Assembly (NCBI GenBank): GCA_023404095.1
Contig: JAEYDD010000032.1
Coordinates: 62,001 to 126,000, forward strand
DNA from: Pseudomonadota bacterium
GTDB lineage: Bacteria; Pseudomonadota; Alphaproteobacteria; Rhizobiales; Rhizobiaceae
Length of the DNA: 64,000 bases
Direction of reading: 5' to 3'
The first letter of the stretch is position 1; every line of letters starts with the position of its first letter. Below the pieces are notes generated by a model that was not told the origin of the DNA, did not search any database, and saw nothing but the letters and a program-made list of their open reading frames with translations. Below, in pieces: positions 43,905 to 52,081 of the stretch. The position numbers and the translations under genes were made by a program.

Positions 43905-44028
43905 TTGCGCAAATGCTGCAGCTAATTGCCAGTATTTCATCTTTTTGCCAACAGGCGGGCCGACGATAATGATGGGAACACCGGCGCAAGCCGGCCTGAA
44001 AACACGCTCTGCGGGGATACCGACAAGA

Positions 44029-44964
44029 ATGAAGGCAGGCAGGAAAACCATCTCGCTGATCGGCGCGCCGATCGAGGAAGGATCGGGACGTCGCGGCGCC
44101 GCGATGGGACCGACGGCGCTGCGGATCGCCGGCATCGACACGATGCTGACCGACCTCGGCTATATGGTCGTCGATGAAGGCGACCTCAGGCCCGTTCCGG
44201 CGCGCGACCTCGCCAGTCATCCCCGTGCCAACAACCTGCAGGCCGTTGCCGCCTTCACCCGCGCGCTCGACGGTGCCGTACACGAGGCCGCGCGCGCCGG
44301 CCGCCTGCCGATCACACTCGGCGGCGACCACGCGCTTGCGATGGGGACCGTCTCCGGCATGGCGCGCTACGCCCACGAGGTCGGCCGGCCCCTGTTCGTG
44401 CTCTGGCTCGATGCGCATGCGGACTTCAATTCCCCCGACACCTCTCCGTCCGGAAACATGCATGGCATGCCGGTCGCGTTCTTCTGCGGCCAGGCCGAAT
44501 TTGCCCCGATCCTCGAGAAGGATCGTGCGCTGGTCGATCCCAGGAACGTCTTCCAGGTCGGCATCCGCTCCGTGGACGAGCGGGAACGCGTGGAGATTGC
44601 CGAACATGGGGTCAACGTCTACGATATGCGCGCCGTCGACGAGACCGGCATGGCACGGATCATTCATGAGATCCTCGACACCGTGAGCCATGCCGACGGC
44701 CTGTTGCATGTCAGCTTCGACGTCGATTTCCTCGACCCCGAAATCGCGCCCGGCGTCGGCACGACCGTGCCCGGCGGCGCGACCTTCCGGGAAGCACACC
44801 TGATCATGGAAATGCTCTGCGATAGCGGCCTCGTCTCCTCACTCGATCTCGTCGAACTCAATCCGTTCCTCGACGATCGCGGCAAGAGCGCCCGCATCCT
44901 CGTGGAACTCACCGCGAGCCTGTTCGGCCGGCGCATCCTTGACCGGCCGACCCGCAGCGCCTGA
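44029..44964 (+). CDS. rocF: Arginase
   Basis: This is a 311-residue binuclear manganese enzyme converting arginine to ornithine and urea. Metal-binding motifs are all visible: GGDHALAMGT, WLDAHADFNSPDTSPSGNMHGMP, and SFDVDFLDPEIAPGVGT. It opens with ISLIGAPIEEGSGRRGAAMGPTALR. In-frame ATGs at 43969 and 43972 are alternatives, but ATG 44029 fits the family start. It is followed 53 bases later by ornithine aminotransferase, giving a complete arginine to glutamate-semialdehyde route. Confidence 0.93.
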   Translation: MKAGRKTISLIGAPIEEGSGRRGAAMGPTALRIAGIDTMLTDLGYMVVDEGDLRPVPARDLASHPRANNLQAVAAFTRALDGAVHEAARAGRLPITLGGDHALAMGTVSGMARYAHEVGRPLFVLWLDAHADFNSPDTSPSGNMHGMPVAFFCGQAEFAPILEKDRALVDPRNVFQVGIRSVDERERVEIAEHGVNVYDMRAVDETGMARIIHEILDTVSHADGLLHVSFDVDFLDPEIAPGVGTTVPGGATFREAHLIMEMLCDSGLVSSLDLVELNPFLDDRGKSARILVELTASLFGRRILDRPTRSA

Positions 44965-45017
44965 AATGCAGCCTGGCACGCGGACCTGAGACGCGAACCT
45001 GACCCCCGGAGAAAACG

Positions 45018-46223
45018 ATGACCTCGACCACCGCACGCCTCATCGAGACCGAATACCGCCTCGGCGCCCACAACTACAAACCGCTCGACGTTGTGCTTTC
45101 GCGCGGCGAAGGCGTTCACGTATGGGATGTCGACGGCAACCGCTATCTCGACTGCCTCTCGGCCTATTCGGCCGTTAACCAGGGCCATTGCCACCCCAAG
45201 ATCCTCGCCGCGATGACGGAGCAGGCACAGAAGCTGACGCTGACCTCGCGCGCTTTCCGCAACGACCAGCTCGCCCACTTCTACGAAGAGATCGCTGCCC
45301 TCACCGGCTCGCACAAGGTACTGCCGATGAATTCCGGCGCCGAGGCGGTCGAGACGGCGATCAAGGCCGTGCGCAAATGGGGCTACGAGGTCAAGGGCGT
45401 CGAGCGCGACAAAGCCGAGATCATCGTCTGCAACAACAACTTCCATGGCCGCACGATGGGCATCGTGGGCTTCTCGACCGATCCCGATGCGCGCGAGGGT
45501 TTCGGCCCGTTCGCCCCTGGCTTCAGGCATGTGCCGTTCGGCGACATCGAAGCCTTCCGCGGGGCGATCAACGACAACACCGTGGCTTTCCTGATCGAAC
45601 CGATCCAGGGCGAGGCCGGCGTTCTCATTCCGCCTGCCGGCTATTTCACCGAGGTGCGCGAACTGTGCACGCAGCACGGCATCACCCTCATCCTCGACGA
45701 GATCCAGACCGGGCTCGGCCGTACCGGAAAGCTGCTCGCCGAGGAACATGAGCAGATCGAGGCGGACGTCACCCTTGTGGGCAAGGCGCTTTCCGGCGGC
45801 TTCTATCCCGTCTCCGCGGTCCTCTCCAACAGTGAAGTGCTTGGCGTCCTCAAGCCGGGCCAGCACGGATCGACGTTCGGCGGCAACCCGTTGGCATGCG
45901 CGATTGCGCGCGCTTCGCTGCGCGTCCTGACCGAGGAGGACATGATCGGCAACTCCGCCCGCATGGGCGAGCGCTTCAGGAAGGGCCTTGGCGAGATCCG
46001 TTCCAACATCGTCAGGGAAGTGCGCGGCCGGGGCCTGATGCTGGCCGTCGAGCTTGATCCGGCAGCGGGCGGCGCACGCAAGTATTGCGAGGCGCTGAAG
46101 CAGCGCGGCATCCTGGCAAAGGATACGCACGGCGACACGATCCGCATCGCGCCGCCGCTCGTCATCACTGCCGATCAGGTCGACTGGGCGCTGGAGCAGT
46201 TCGAAGCGGTCCTGCGCGACTGA
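45018..46223 (+). CDS. rocD: Ornithine aminotransferase
   Basis: This 401-residue class III PLP aminotransferase converts ornithine and 2-oxoglutarate to glutamate semialdehyde and glutamate. Characteristic sequence: YKPLDVVLSRGEGVHVWDVDGNRYLDCLSAYSAVNQGHCHP, MNSGAEAVETAIKAVRKWGY, FHGRTMGIVGFSTDP, EPIQGEAGVLIPP, DEIQTGLGRTGK and the PLP lysine in TLVGKALSGGFYPVSA. Length equals the family norm (about 400). It is in an operon with arginase. The start follows CGGAGAAAACG. Confidence 0.94.
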   Translation: MTSTTARLIETEYRLGAHNYKPLDVVLSRGEGVHVWDVDGNRYLDCLSAYSAVNQGHCHPKILAAMTEQAQKLTLTSRAFRNDQLAHFYEEIAALTGSHKVLPMNSGAEAVETAIKAVRKWGYEVKGVERDKAEIIVCNNNFHGRTMGIVGFSTDPDAREGFGPFAPGFRHVPFGDIEAFRGAINDNTVAFLIEPIQGEAGVLIPPAGYFTEVRELCTQHGITLILDEIQTGLGRTGKLLAEEHEQIEADVTLVGKALSGGFYPVSAVLSNSEVLGVLKPGQHGSTFGGNPLACAIARASLRVLTEEDMIGNSARMGERFRKGLGEIRSNIVREVRGRGLMLAVELDPAAGGARKYCEALKQRGILAKDTHGDTIRIAPPLVITADQVDWALEQFEAVLRD

Positions 46224-46337
46224 CGGCCTCACGAGACACGACCGTAGCGGCCCGGGATTTGAGCAAATCCTTAACCCGGCCGCTGCTATCCTTTGTCCCA
46301 GAGTATTCATTTGCATGACGAACTGGGGCGACACCTG

Positions 46338-46814
46338 ATGACGACTATCAAGACCACCGGCTTCGCCGGCGATACCCTCGAGATCATTGCCTTCCGCCTG
46401 CATGATCAGGAATTCTGCGTCAAGACGACGACGATCCGCGAAATCCGTGGCTGGGCGCCGTCGACGCCGATCCCGCATTCGCCGCCCGAAGTCATCGGCG
46501 TGATGAACCTGCGCGGCACCGTCATCCCGATCATCGACCTGGCGCACAAGCTCGGCATGAAAACCACCGTGGCGAACGAACGCAGCGCCATCGTGGTCGC
46601 GGAAGTCCACAATATGGTCGTCGGCCTCGTCGTCGATCGCGTTTCCGACATCCTCACCATTGGCGCCGATCAGATCCAGCCGGTCCCGGAAGTCACGACG
46701 TCGTTCGACAAGGTCTATGCGGAAGGTATCATCGCTCATGAGAACGGCATGATCTGCTTCCTCAATCTGTCACGCATGTTCAAGGAACGGGACATAGACG
46801 AGCTCGCCGCCTGA
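46338..46814 (+). CDS. cheW: Chemotaxis coupling protein CheW
   Basis: This is a 158-residue scaffold linking chemoreceptors to CheA. The CheW fold shows IIAFRLHDQEFCVKTTTIREIRGW, the conserved PPEVIGVMNLRGTVIPIIDLAHKLGM and VGLVVDRVSDIL, ending NGMICFLNLSRMF. The start was set at ATG 46338 (MTTIKTTGFAGD); the frame upstream to 46293 lacks similarity. It stands alone with its own terminator (46848-46879), upstream of a soluble chemoreceptor, and is not in a main che operon. Confidence 0.92.
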   Translation: MTTIKTTGFAGDTLEIIAFRLHDQEFCVKTTTIREIRGWAPSTPIPHSPPEVIGVMNLRGTVIPIIDLAHKLGMKTTVANERSAIVVAEVHNMVVGLVVDRVSDILTIGADQIQPVPEVTTSFDKVYAEGIIAHENGMICFLNLSRMFKERDIDELAA

Positions 46815-46847
46815 GGCCTGGACGAGCAGCGGAAACACGAGCATCGA

Positions 46848-46879
46848 AATGGCCGGCATGTTGACCGGCCATTTTTCGT
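46848..46879 (+). terminator. Rho-independent terminator after cheW
   Basis: AAATGGCCGG and CCGGCCATTT form a perfect ten-pair stem around CATGTTGA, followed by TTCGTC after a run of T within the stem end. This is one of the clearest terminators in the window. Confidence 0.85.
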
Positions 46880-47256
46880 CTCGGGCCCTTCGCCGGGCCA
46901 TTTGCGCGATACGCCTTTCATGCCCGAGCCCTGCCAAGCAGCAGCCGCCGCGTGCCGGAACGTTGACGAAGCGCAATTTGTGGCCCCTCCATATTCATAT
47001 ATTTTTATATATATTTCAGCATATAATTAAAGGCGCTTCTTGAGAGCGCTTTTCGGCATGAGGCCGCATTCCCAGAGATCTCACACGCCCGCTACGCGAC
47101 GCGTCCCGGCCGCCGCCACGGCCTGGCCGGCTGCATTACCAAAGTCGCAGCGCCGTCGCAGCGAATGCGCGGCAGCGGTCTTTTGGTGCCGTTGCGGACG
47201 CGGCAAGTCCGCGCCAGTCGCATCTCAGACGCTGCTCAATCTCCATGAGGGACAAC
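46880..47256. other. Leader of the chemoreceptor gene, including an AT-rich patch
   Basis: No convincing gene is present. An AT-rich patch at about 46990-47031 (CATATATTTTTATATATATT and following) contrasts with the GC-rich surroundings and may hold the promoter. The remaining 220 bases before the receptor start contain no clear hairpin or operator. Confidence 0.5.
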
Positions 47257-49023
47257 ATGCTTTCATTCGGTACATCAGCAGATTCCGACCGCATACTGGA
47301 AGCCATCTCGAAATCGCAGGCGGTCATCCAGTTCGACTTGACGGGCCGCATTCTCACGGCAAACGAAAACTTCTGTCGCGCGCTCGGCTACCAACTGAAG
47401 GAGATCGTTGGCCAGCACCACCGCATCTTCTGCGAGCCTGACTACGCCGGGACACCTCAGTATCGCGAATTCTGGGCCCGACTTGGCCGTGGCGAATACG
47501 ACGCCGGCGCCTACAAACGACTGGGCCAGGGCGGCCGCGAGATCTGGATCCAGGCCTCCTACAATCCCGTCTTCAAGAACGGCAGGCCCTACAAGGTCGT
47601 GAAGTTCGCCACCGACATCACCGAGGCAAAGAGGCGCGCGCAGGAGGATGCCAGCAAGCTCGACGCAATTTCGCGCTCGCAAGCGGTGATCGAATTCACC
47701 CCCACCGGTGAAATCCTGACCGCGAACGAAAACTTCTGCGCCACGCTCGGCTATCAGCTTTCCGAAATTCAGGGCAAGCATCACAGCATGTTCTGCGATC
47801 CGGACTACGCGCGATCGGGCGAGTACGCCGATTTCTGGAAAAGCCTGGCGGAAGGGCACTTCAACGCCAACGAATTCGTCCGCTATGGCAAGGGCGGGAA
47901 AGAGATCTGGATACAGGCGGCCTACAATCCGATCCGCGATCTGAACGGCAAGGTCTACAAGGTGGTCAAATTCGCCACAGACGTGACCGAGCGCATGTCT
48001 GCGATCACCGCGCTGGGTGGTGGCCTGAAGGCGCTTTCCGCGGGCGACCTTACCCAGAACATCGCCAGCGCCTTCGTACCCTCCATGGAGCGGGTCCGAA
48101 AGGACTTCAACGAAGCGGTTGCCAAGCTCAACCGCGCGATGCACGCCGTCGGCGAGAATGCCAGCGTGATTGCAGCGGGAGCGCAGCAGATCCGCGATGC
48201 GGCCGACCAGCTCTCCCGGCGCACCGAGCAGCAGGCCGCATCCGTCGAGGAAACCGCCGCGGCCCTTGACGAGATCACGACGACGGTCGCCGATTCCAGC
48301 CGCCGTGCCGAAGAGGCAGGCACGCTGGTCGCACAGACCAAAGACGGCGCCGAGCGCTCCGGCGACGTCGTCGCCAGCGCGATAGCGGCCATGGGACAGA
48401 TCGAGCAATCCTCACGCGAGATCTCCAACATCATCGGCGTCATCGACGACATCGCCTTCCAGACAAATCTGCTGGCGCTGAATGCCGGCGTTGAGGCGGC
48501 CCGCGCCGGCGAGGCCGGCAAGGGTTTCGCCGTCGTGGCCCAGGAGGTGCGGGAACTGGCGCAGCGTTCGGCGAGCGCGGCCAAGGACATCAAGGCCTTG
48601 ATTACCGCCTCGAACGGCCATGTGAGGAATGGCGTGACGCTCGTCGACCAGACCGGCAAAGCACTGCAGGAAATCCTCGTCCAGGTGCAGGAAGTCAACG
48701 GGAACGTCACCGCGATCGTCCAGGCAGCCCGCGAGCAGTCGACCGGCCTTCGCGAAATCAACCAGGCGGTGAATGCGATGGACCAGGCGACGCAGCAGAA
48801 CGCGGCGATGGTGGAGGAGAGCACGGCAGCAAGCCATACGATGGCCCGCGAGGCCGACGCCCTGCACGAATTGTTGCGGCAGTTTCGCGTGGACGAAAAC
48901 CAGACGATGGCCACGCCGGCTTCACGGCGCCCCGACGCCCAGCCCCAGCCACCAAGTGCGCAGAGCCCGCTTCGAATGGTTCGCGCTGGAGGCTCGGCCG
49001 CGGAGCAATGGGAAGACTTCTGA
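47257..49023 (+). CDS. Soluble double-PAS methyl-accepting chemotaxis protein
   Basis: This cytoplasmic chemoreceptor of about 588 residues has no membrane span. It carries two tandem PAS domains (repeat spacing 121 residues), both with ANENFC, LGYQL, FCxPDYA and EIWIQAxYNP. A HAMP-like linker follows (ALGGGLKALSAGDLTQNI), then the MCP signalling domain with the hairpin tip IIGVIDDIAFQTNLLALNAGVEAARAGEAGKGFAVVAQEVRELAQRSA. The C-terminus EQWEDF carries a CheR/CheB-tether-like xWxxF pentapeptide. Architecture matches BdlA/McpY-type receptors. ATG 47257 sits behind GAGGGAC; ATG 47245 is the alternative. Confidence 0.9.
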   Translation: MLSFGTSADSDRILEAISKSQAVIQFDLTGRILTANENFCRALGYQLKEIVGQHHRIFCEPDYAGTPQYREFWARLGRGEYDAGAYKRLGQGGREIWIQASYNPVFKNGRPYKVVKFATDITEAKRRAQEDASKLDAISRSQAVIEFTPTGEILTANENFCATLGYQLSEIQGKHHSMFCDPDYARSGEYADFWKSLAEGHFNANEFVRYGKGGKEIWIQAAYNPIRDLNGKVYKVVKFATDVTERMSAITALGGGLKALSAGDLTQNIASAFVPSMERVRKDFNEAVAKLNRAMHAVGENASVIAAGAQQIRDAADQLSRRTEQQAASVEETAAALDEITTTVADSSRRAEEAGTLVAQTKDGAERSGDVVASAIAAMGQIEQSSREISNIIGVIDDIAFQTNLLALNAGVEAARAGEAGKGFAVVAQEVRELAQRSASAAKDIKALITASNGHVRNGVTLVDQTGKALQEILVQVQEVNGNVTAIVQAAREQSTGLREINQAVNAMDQATQQNAAMVEESTAASHTMAREADALHELLRQFRVDENQTMATPASRRPDAQPQPPSAQSPLRMVRAGGSAAEQWEDF

Positions 49024-49048
49024 TCCCACTCTCCTTCGAGTTCCGGAC

Positions 49049-49081
49049 GACGGCCGCATTCGGGCGGCCGTCTCTGTCTTC
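49049..49081 (+). terminator. Terminator after the chemoreceptor gene
   Basis: GACGGCCGC (49049-49057) pairs perfectly with GCGGCCGTC (49064-49072) around ATTCGG. TCTGTCTTC follows, a moderate T-tract. Confidence 0.7.
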
Positions 49082-49137
49082 AGGCTGGAAAAGCGGAGAG
49101 AAACCTCATGCAGAGGCGGTTGCCTGCCGCAGTCGGC

Positions 49138-50016
49138 TCAGGCGCGAGCCCGCGCCGTCACCCGACGCACATGGGCCTGCCACGCCGACGCCGCTCCGGC
49201 AGCAGCGGTCTCAAGGAATTGGCCGAGCAGACGGTTAAAGGCATCCGGCCGGTTCCAGAACGGGGCATGGCCCACGCCGGCAAGGACGGTGGGCCCGCCG
49301 GTGAAGGGTTCGGCAACGTGAAGGCCGGACAAGTAGCCGAGGCGCACGAAGGGATCGTCGGCACCGTCGACGAAGGCGACCGGAACGTCCGATGCCTCAA
49401 TGGTCCGGCGCTGGTCGGCGCCATCGCCTCGGGCCATGCTTTGCGCAAATGTCGACCGGACGAGACCATCAGTGCGGAGGATCAGGTCAGTAAATGGAGC
49501 TGGTTCCGTCGCGCCGAAACACAAGCCCGAGAAGCGTGCCGCGTCGCGTTCGGTAAAGGTCTGCTTCGTGGTCAGGAGCAGATCGAAGGAGGGATGGAAG
49601 GCGCGCAGCATGCCGATGATGCCGCGGGAAATGGGCGGTGCGCCGCTGAGCATCAGTCCGCGGATCCGCGTGCTTCTGCTCATCCATTCGATTGCCACAT
49701 GCCCGCCGAGCGACCAGCCGAAAACTGCAAGCCTCTTCAGGTTCAGCTGCTCTGCGAACGCCTCCAGGCAATCTGCAAAGCCTGTTACGCTGTAGGTCGA
49801 ACCGGGTTGCGCGGCGTTGTCGGAATCGCCGTGCCCCGGCAGATCGAGCGCGATCAGGCGCCAACGGCGCGCCAGTTCGCTGTCGAACTGGCGTTCGAAG
49901 ACGCGACGCGAAAAGCTGGAACCATGAATCAGCAGCACGGGAAAACCCGAGCCGGTGGTGTCCGTGTAGCGCACGGCCCCGTGATTGGTCACGATCGTCT
50001 GGCTGTCGAGTATCAC
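49138..50016 (-). CDS. Alpha/beta-fold hydrolase
   Basis: This 292-residue serine hydrolase has an oxyanion segment PVLLIHGSSFS, the nucleophile elbow GWSLGG, ALDLPGHGDSDN, an acid near FVDGADDPF and a catalytic His in GVGHAPFWNRPDAF. The substrate is unknown; it is close to general esterase/haloperoxidase-like hydrolases. The annotated frame can start at ATG 50052, but GTG 50016 has a GGAAG exactly six bases upstream and gives a normal N-terminus (MILDSQTIVTNHG). It converges on the chemoreceptor gene. Confidence 0.8.
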   Translation of the reverse strand: MILDSQTIVTNHGAVRYTDTTGSGFPVLLIHGSSFSRRVFERQFDSELARRWRLIALDLPGHGDSDNAAQPGSTYSVTGFADCLEAFAEQLNLKRLAVFGWSLGGHVAIEWMSRSTRIRGLMLSGAPPISRGIIGMLRAFHPSFDLLLTTKQTFTERDAARFSGLCFGATEPAPFTDLILRTDGLVRSTFAQSMARGDGADQRRTIEASDVPVAFVDGADDPFVRLGYLSGLHVAEPFTGGPTVLAGVGHAPFWNRPDAFNRLLGQFLETAAAGAASAWQAHVRRVTARARA

Positions 50017-50362
50017 CGTCAACTTCCAAGCAGGATATGTGCACGCCTGCACAGAATCACCGAAGGAGGCTACGCCGCGAATGGTAAACTATTCTTGAAT
50101 CCGCCACTCCCACGTCGAGGCCTACCGCCATCAATCCCTCCTGCAATCACAAGATGCGGAAAGGCTGAGAACCCGCATTGCAGCGCCCGCTGACGACCGC
50201 TATGGTTCATATGCATTGGAACGGGGACCGCGCAAAACGCATGCGTCGCCCGCGGAGAATGTGGCGCCCGACGTGCTCCGGGCCGAATTGAAGCTGTTGC
50301 GTACGCCCGGTACCGCCGGCACAGGGACGGGCGAGAGGGGAACCGGCTTGGCCGGTAATGAG
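50017..50362. other. Intergenic region between hydrolase and ICMT-like gene
   Basis: This region of about 345 bases contains no gene I can support. An open frame into the downstream methyltransferase runs from 50216, but its translation is low-complexity and unlike the family. Short GC inverted repeats (CCGGCTTGGCCGG at about 50343-50355) are seen, without a T-run. Confidence 0.4.
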
Positions 50363-50917
50363 ATGGAAACAGCGCTCGATATCGTTATCACCTGCATGAG
50401 CCTCGTGGTCGTCGGCTTCTACAGCTGGTCGCTGCGTGGCCATTTTTCATCGCCGCGCGTACCCGCCGGCTTCAAGGTCATTTCCGTAGCCGTCGCGCTC
50501 ACCACCTTCTACTTCCTCTATCTGGTCTGGAGCGTCACCCAGCCGGTGTCGGCGCAATTGTTCGGCCTCGCGCTCGAAATCCTGGCAACCGCGATCTTCT
50601 GGTGGGCGATCGCCGCATCCAAGAAGGCGCGTCTTCGCTACGCCTTCGACCCCGATCATCCCGACAGCCTCGTGACGACGGGTCCCTATCGCTACGTGCG
50701 CCATCCCTTCTACACCTCCTACATCATCTTCTGGGCAGGCTGGGGCGTTGCCACCTGGACGATCTGGGCGGCCATTCCGGTGGTGGCTTTCGTGGTGATC
50801 TACGTGATTGCCGCGAAGGGCGAGGAAAAGAAGTTCGCGTCTACGCCGCTGGCGGCCGAATACGACGCCTATCGCCGCAGGACCGGTTTCCTCGTTCCCA
50901 GGTTCGCCGGGGCGTAG
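50363..50917 (+). CDS. Isoprenylcysteine carboxyl methyltransferase-like membrane protein
   Basis: This 184-residue inner-membrane protein has four to five hydrophobic segments. The diagnostic ICMT/PEMT motif TTGPYRYVRHPFYTSYIIFW is followed by a C-terminal EEKKFASTPLAAEYDAYRRRTGFLVPRF. Bacterial members methylate small or lipid substrates; the actual acceptor is not known. The start was set at ATG 50363, after which the first membrane helix begins. It converges on the formate dehydrogenase operon. Confidence 0.83.
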   Translation: METALDIVITCMSLVVVGFYSWSLRGHFSSPRVPAGFKVISVAVALTTFYFLYLVWSVTQPVSAQLFGLALEILATAIFWWAIAASKKARLRYAFDPDHPDSLVTTGPYRYVRHPFYTSYIIFWAGWGVATWTIWAAIPVVAFVVIYVIAAKGEEKKFASTPLAAEYDAYRRRTGFLVPRFAGA

Positions 50918-50963
50918 GAACGGCCGGCCGCGGCGTTACTGTCCCGTGATCTGGCAGCCTCGA

Positions 50964-51212
50964 CTATGCTCGCTGGGCGATCGAGTGGTCGGGCGCCGGT
51001 CGCCTGATCAGCGGCGCGGCTGCAAGCACCAGCGGGTCGAGCCCCTCGCCGCCGCGATGATCGATGATGTCGAAAAGCTGCCGCCGCATGCGCGGTTCCC
51101 AGAACTTGTTGATATGCGTGGCGACCCCCTGCGGTCCTTCCGCCGCCGGCTGGGAATGAAAGAAGGTCGCGATCTGGTTGGCCATGCGGACCAGCTTGAC
51201 GTCGTTGGACAT
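50964..51212 (-). CDS. fdsD: Formate dehydrogenase delta subunit
   Basis: This 82-residue soluble protein matches FdsD: KLVRMANQIATFFHS, GVATHINKFWEPRMRRQLFDII and a variable tail. FdsD accompanies the FdsABG core of NAD-dependent molybdenum formate dehydrogenases. It is probably an assembly or stability factor and carries no cofactor motif. It is last in fdsG-fdsB-fdsA-fdhD-fdsD, 11 bases after fdhD. Confidence 0.9.
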   Translation of the reverse strand: MSNDVKLVRMANQIATFFHSQPAAEGPQGVATHINKFWEPRMRRQLFDIIDHRGGEGLDPLVLAAAPLIRRPAPDHSIAQRA

Positions 51213-51223
51213 GAAAGCTTTTC

Positions 51224-52066
51224 CTACCCGTTTCCTGCCCGGCGCGCGGCGTCCCCGGAAGAGGAAACGACGCGCTCGGCGCCCGTGAAAATCTCGAACT
51301 CGTCACCGCGCACGAGCGCGATCAGGGTCATGCCCGCCTCTTCTGCCGTGCGGATGGCAAGGGCGGTCGGCGCCGATATGGCGACGATGAAGGGGCTGCC
51401 GACCACCGCCGTCTTCTGCACCATCTCGACCGAGACGCGGCTTGTGACGACGACAGCGCCGGCCGCGCCGCGATAGCCGGCCCGGGCAGCAGCCCCGGTC
51501 AGCTTGTCCAATGCGTTGTGGCGGCCGACATCCTCGCGTACGGCGATGAGGCCCCTCCCGGGGACGAAGAACCCCGCACCATGCACGGCCCGCGTCTCCA
51601 TATGCAGCGGCTGCTGCCCGTTCAGGAGCCGCACGGCCTCGACGACCTCCTCCTGCGTCATCGTCAGCGTGGAGCCGCGAACCGAAGGTGTCACCCGCAC
51701 GGCCTGCTCGATCGATTCGATGCCGCAGAGGCCGCAGCCGACCGGGCCCGCCATGTGACGGCGACGCGACACAAGCGCTTCGCTCTGCGCGTCCGCCAGC
51801 CGGATCTGCACGTCGATGCCTCTCTCCTCGCCGACGATCTCCACGAGTTCGATCTCGGCCGCATCCGTGACGATCCCCTCCGTCAGGCTGAAGCCGACGG
51901 CGAAATCCTCAAGGTCGGCCGGCGTCGCCATCATCACGGCGTGCGTGGAGCCGTGATAGGTAAAGGCAACCGGCATCTCTTCCGGCACGATTCGCTCGCC
52001 GGAGGCGAGATGGCCGGTGCGGCGGGCGAGTTCGGGCACCTTGGCGGTGGTGTTGAAGACAGTCAT
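51224..52066 (-). CDS. fdhD: Formate dehydrogenase accessory sulfurtransferase FdhD
   Basis: This is a 280-residue sulfur carrier that, with IscS, delivers sulfur to the molybdenum cofactor of formate dehydrogenase. The conserved Cys pair is in GPVGCGLCGIESI. Other family segments: VAFTYHGSTHAVMMATPADLEDFAVGFSLTEGI, THGVHxAG-like ETRAVHGAGFFVPG, VREDVGRHNALDKLTGAA and TSRVSVEMVQKTAVVGSP. It lies between fdsA and fdsD, 15 bases after the fdsA stop. Confidence 0.95.
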   Translation of the reverse strand: MTVFNTTAKVPELARRTGHLASGERIVPEEMPVAFTYHGSTHAVMMATPADLEDFAVGFSLTEGIVTDAAEIELVEIVGEERGIDVQIRLADAQSEALVSRRRHMAGPVGCGLCGIESIEQAVRVTPSVRGSTLTMTQEEVVEAVRLLNGQQPLHMETRAVHGAGFFVPGRGLIAVREDVGRHNALDKLTGAAARAGYRGAAGAVVVTSRVSVEMVQKTAVVGSPFIVAISAPTALAIRTAEEAGMTLIALVRGDEFEIFTGAERVVSSSGDAARRAGNG

Positions 52067-52081
52067 GCGACCTGTTGCTCT

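Noticed and set aside
43969..44028. Upstream ATGs (43969, 43972) as the arginase start
   Set aside because: They add about 20 residues without family similarity; ATG 44029 begins the conserved fold. Not fully excluded.
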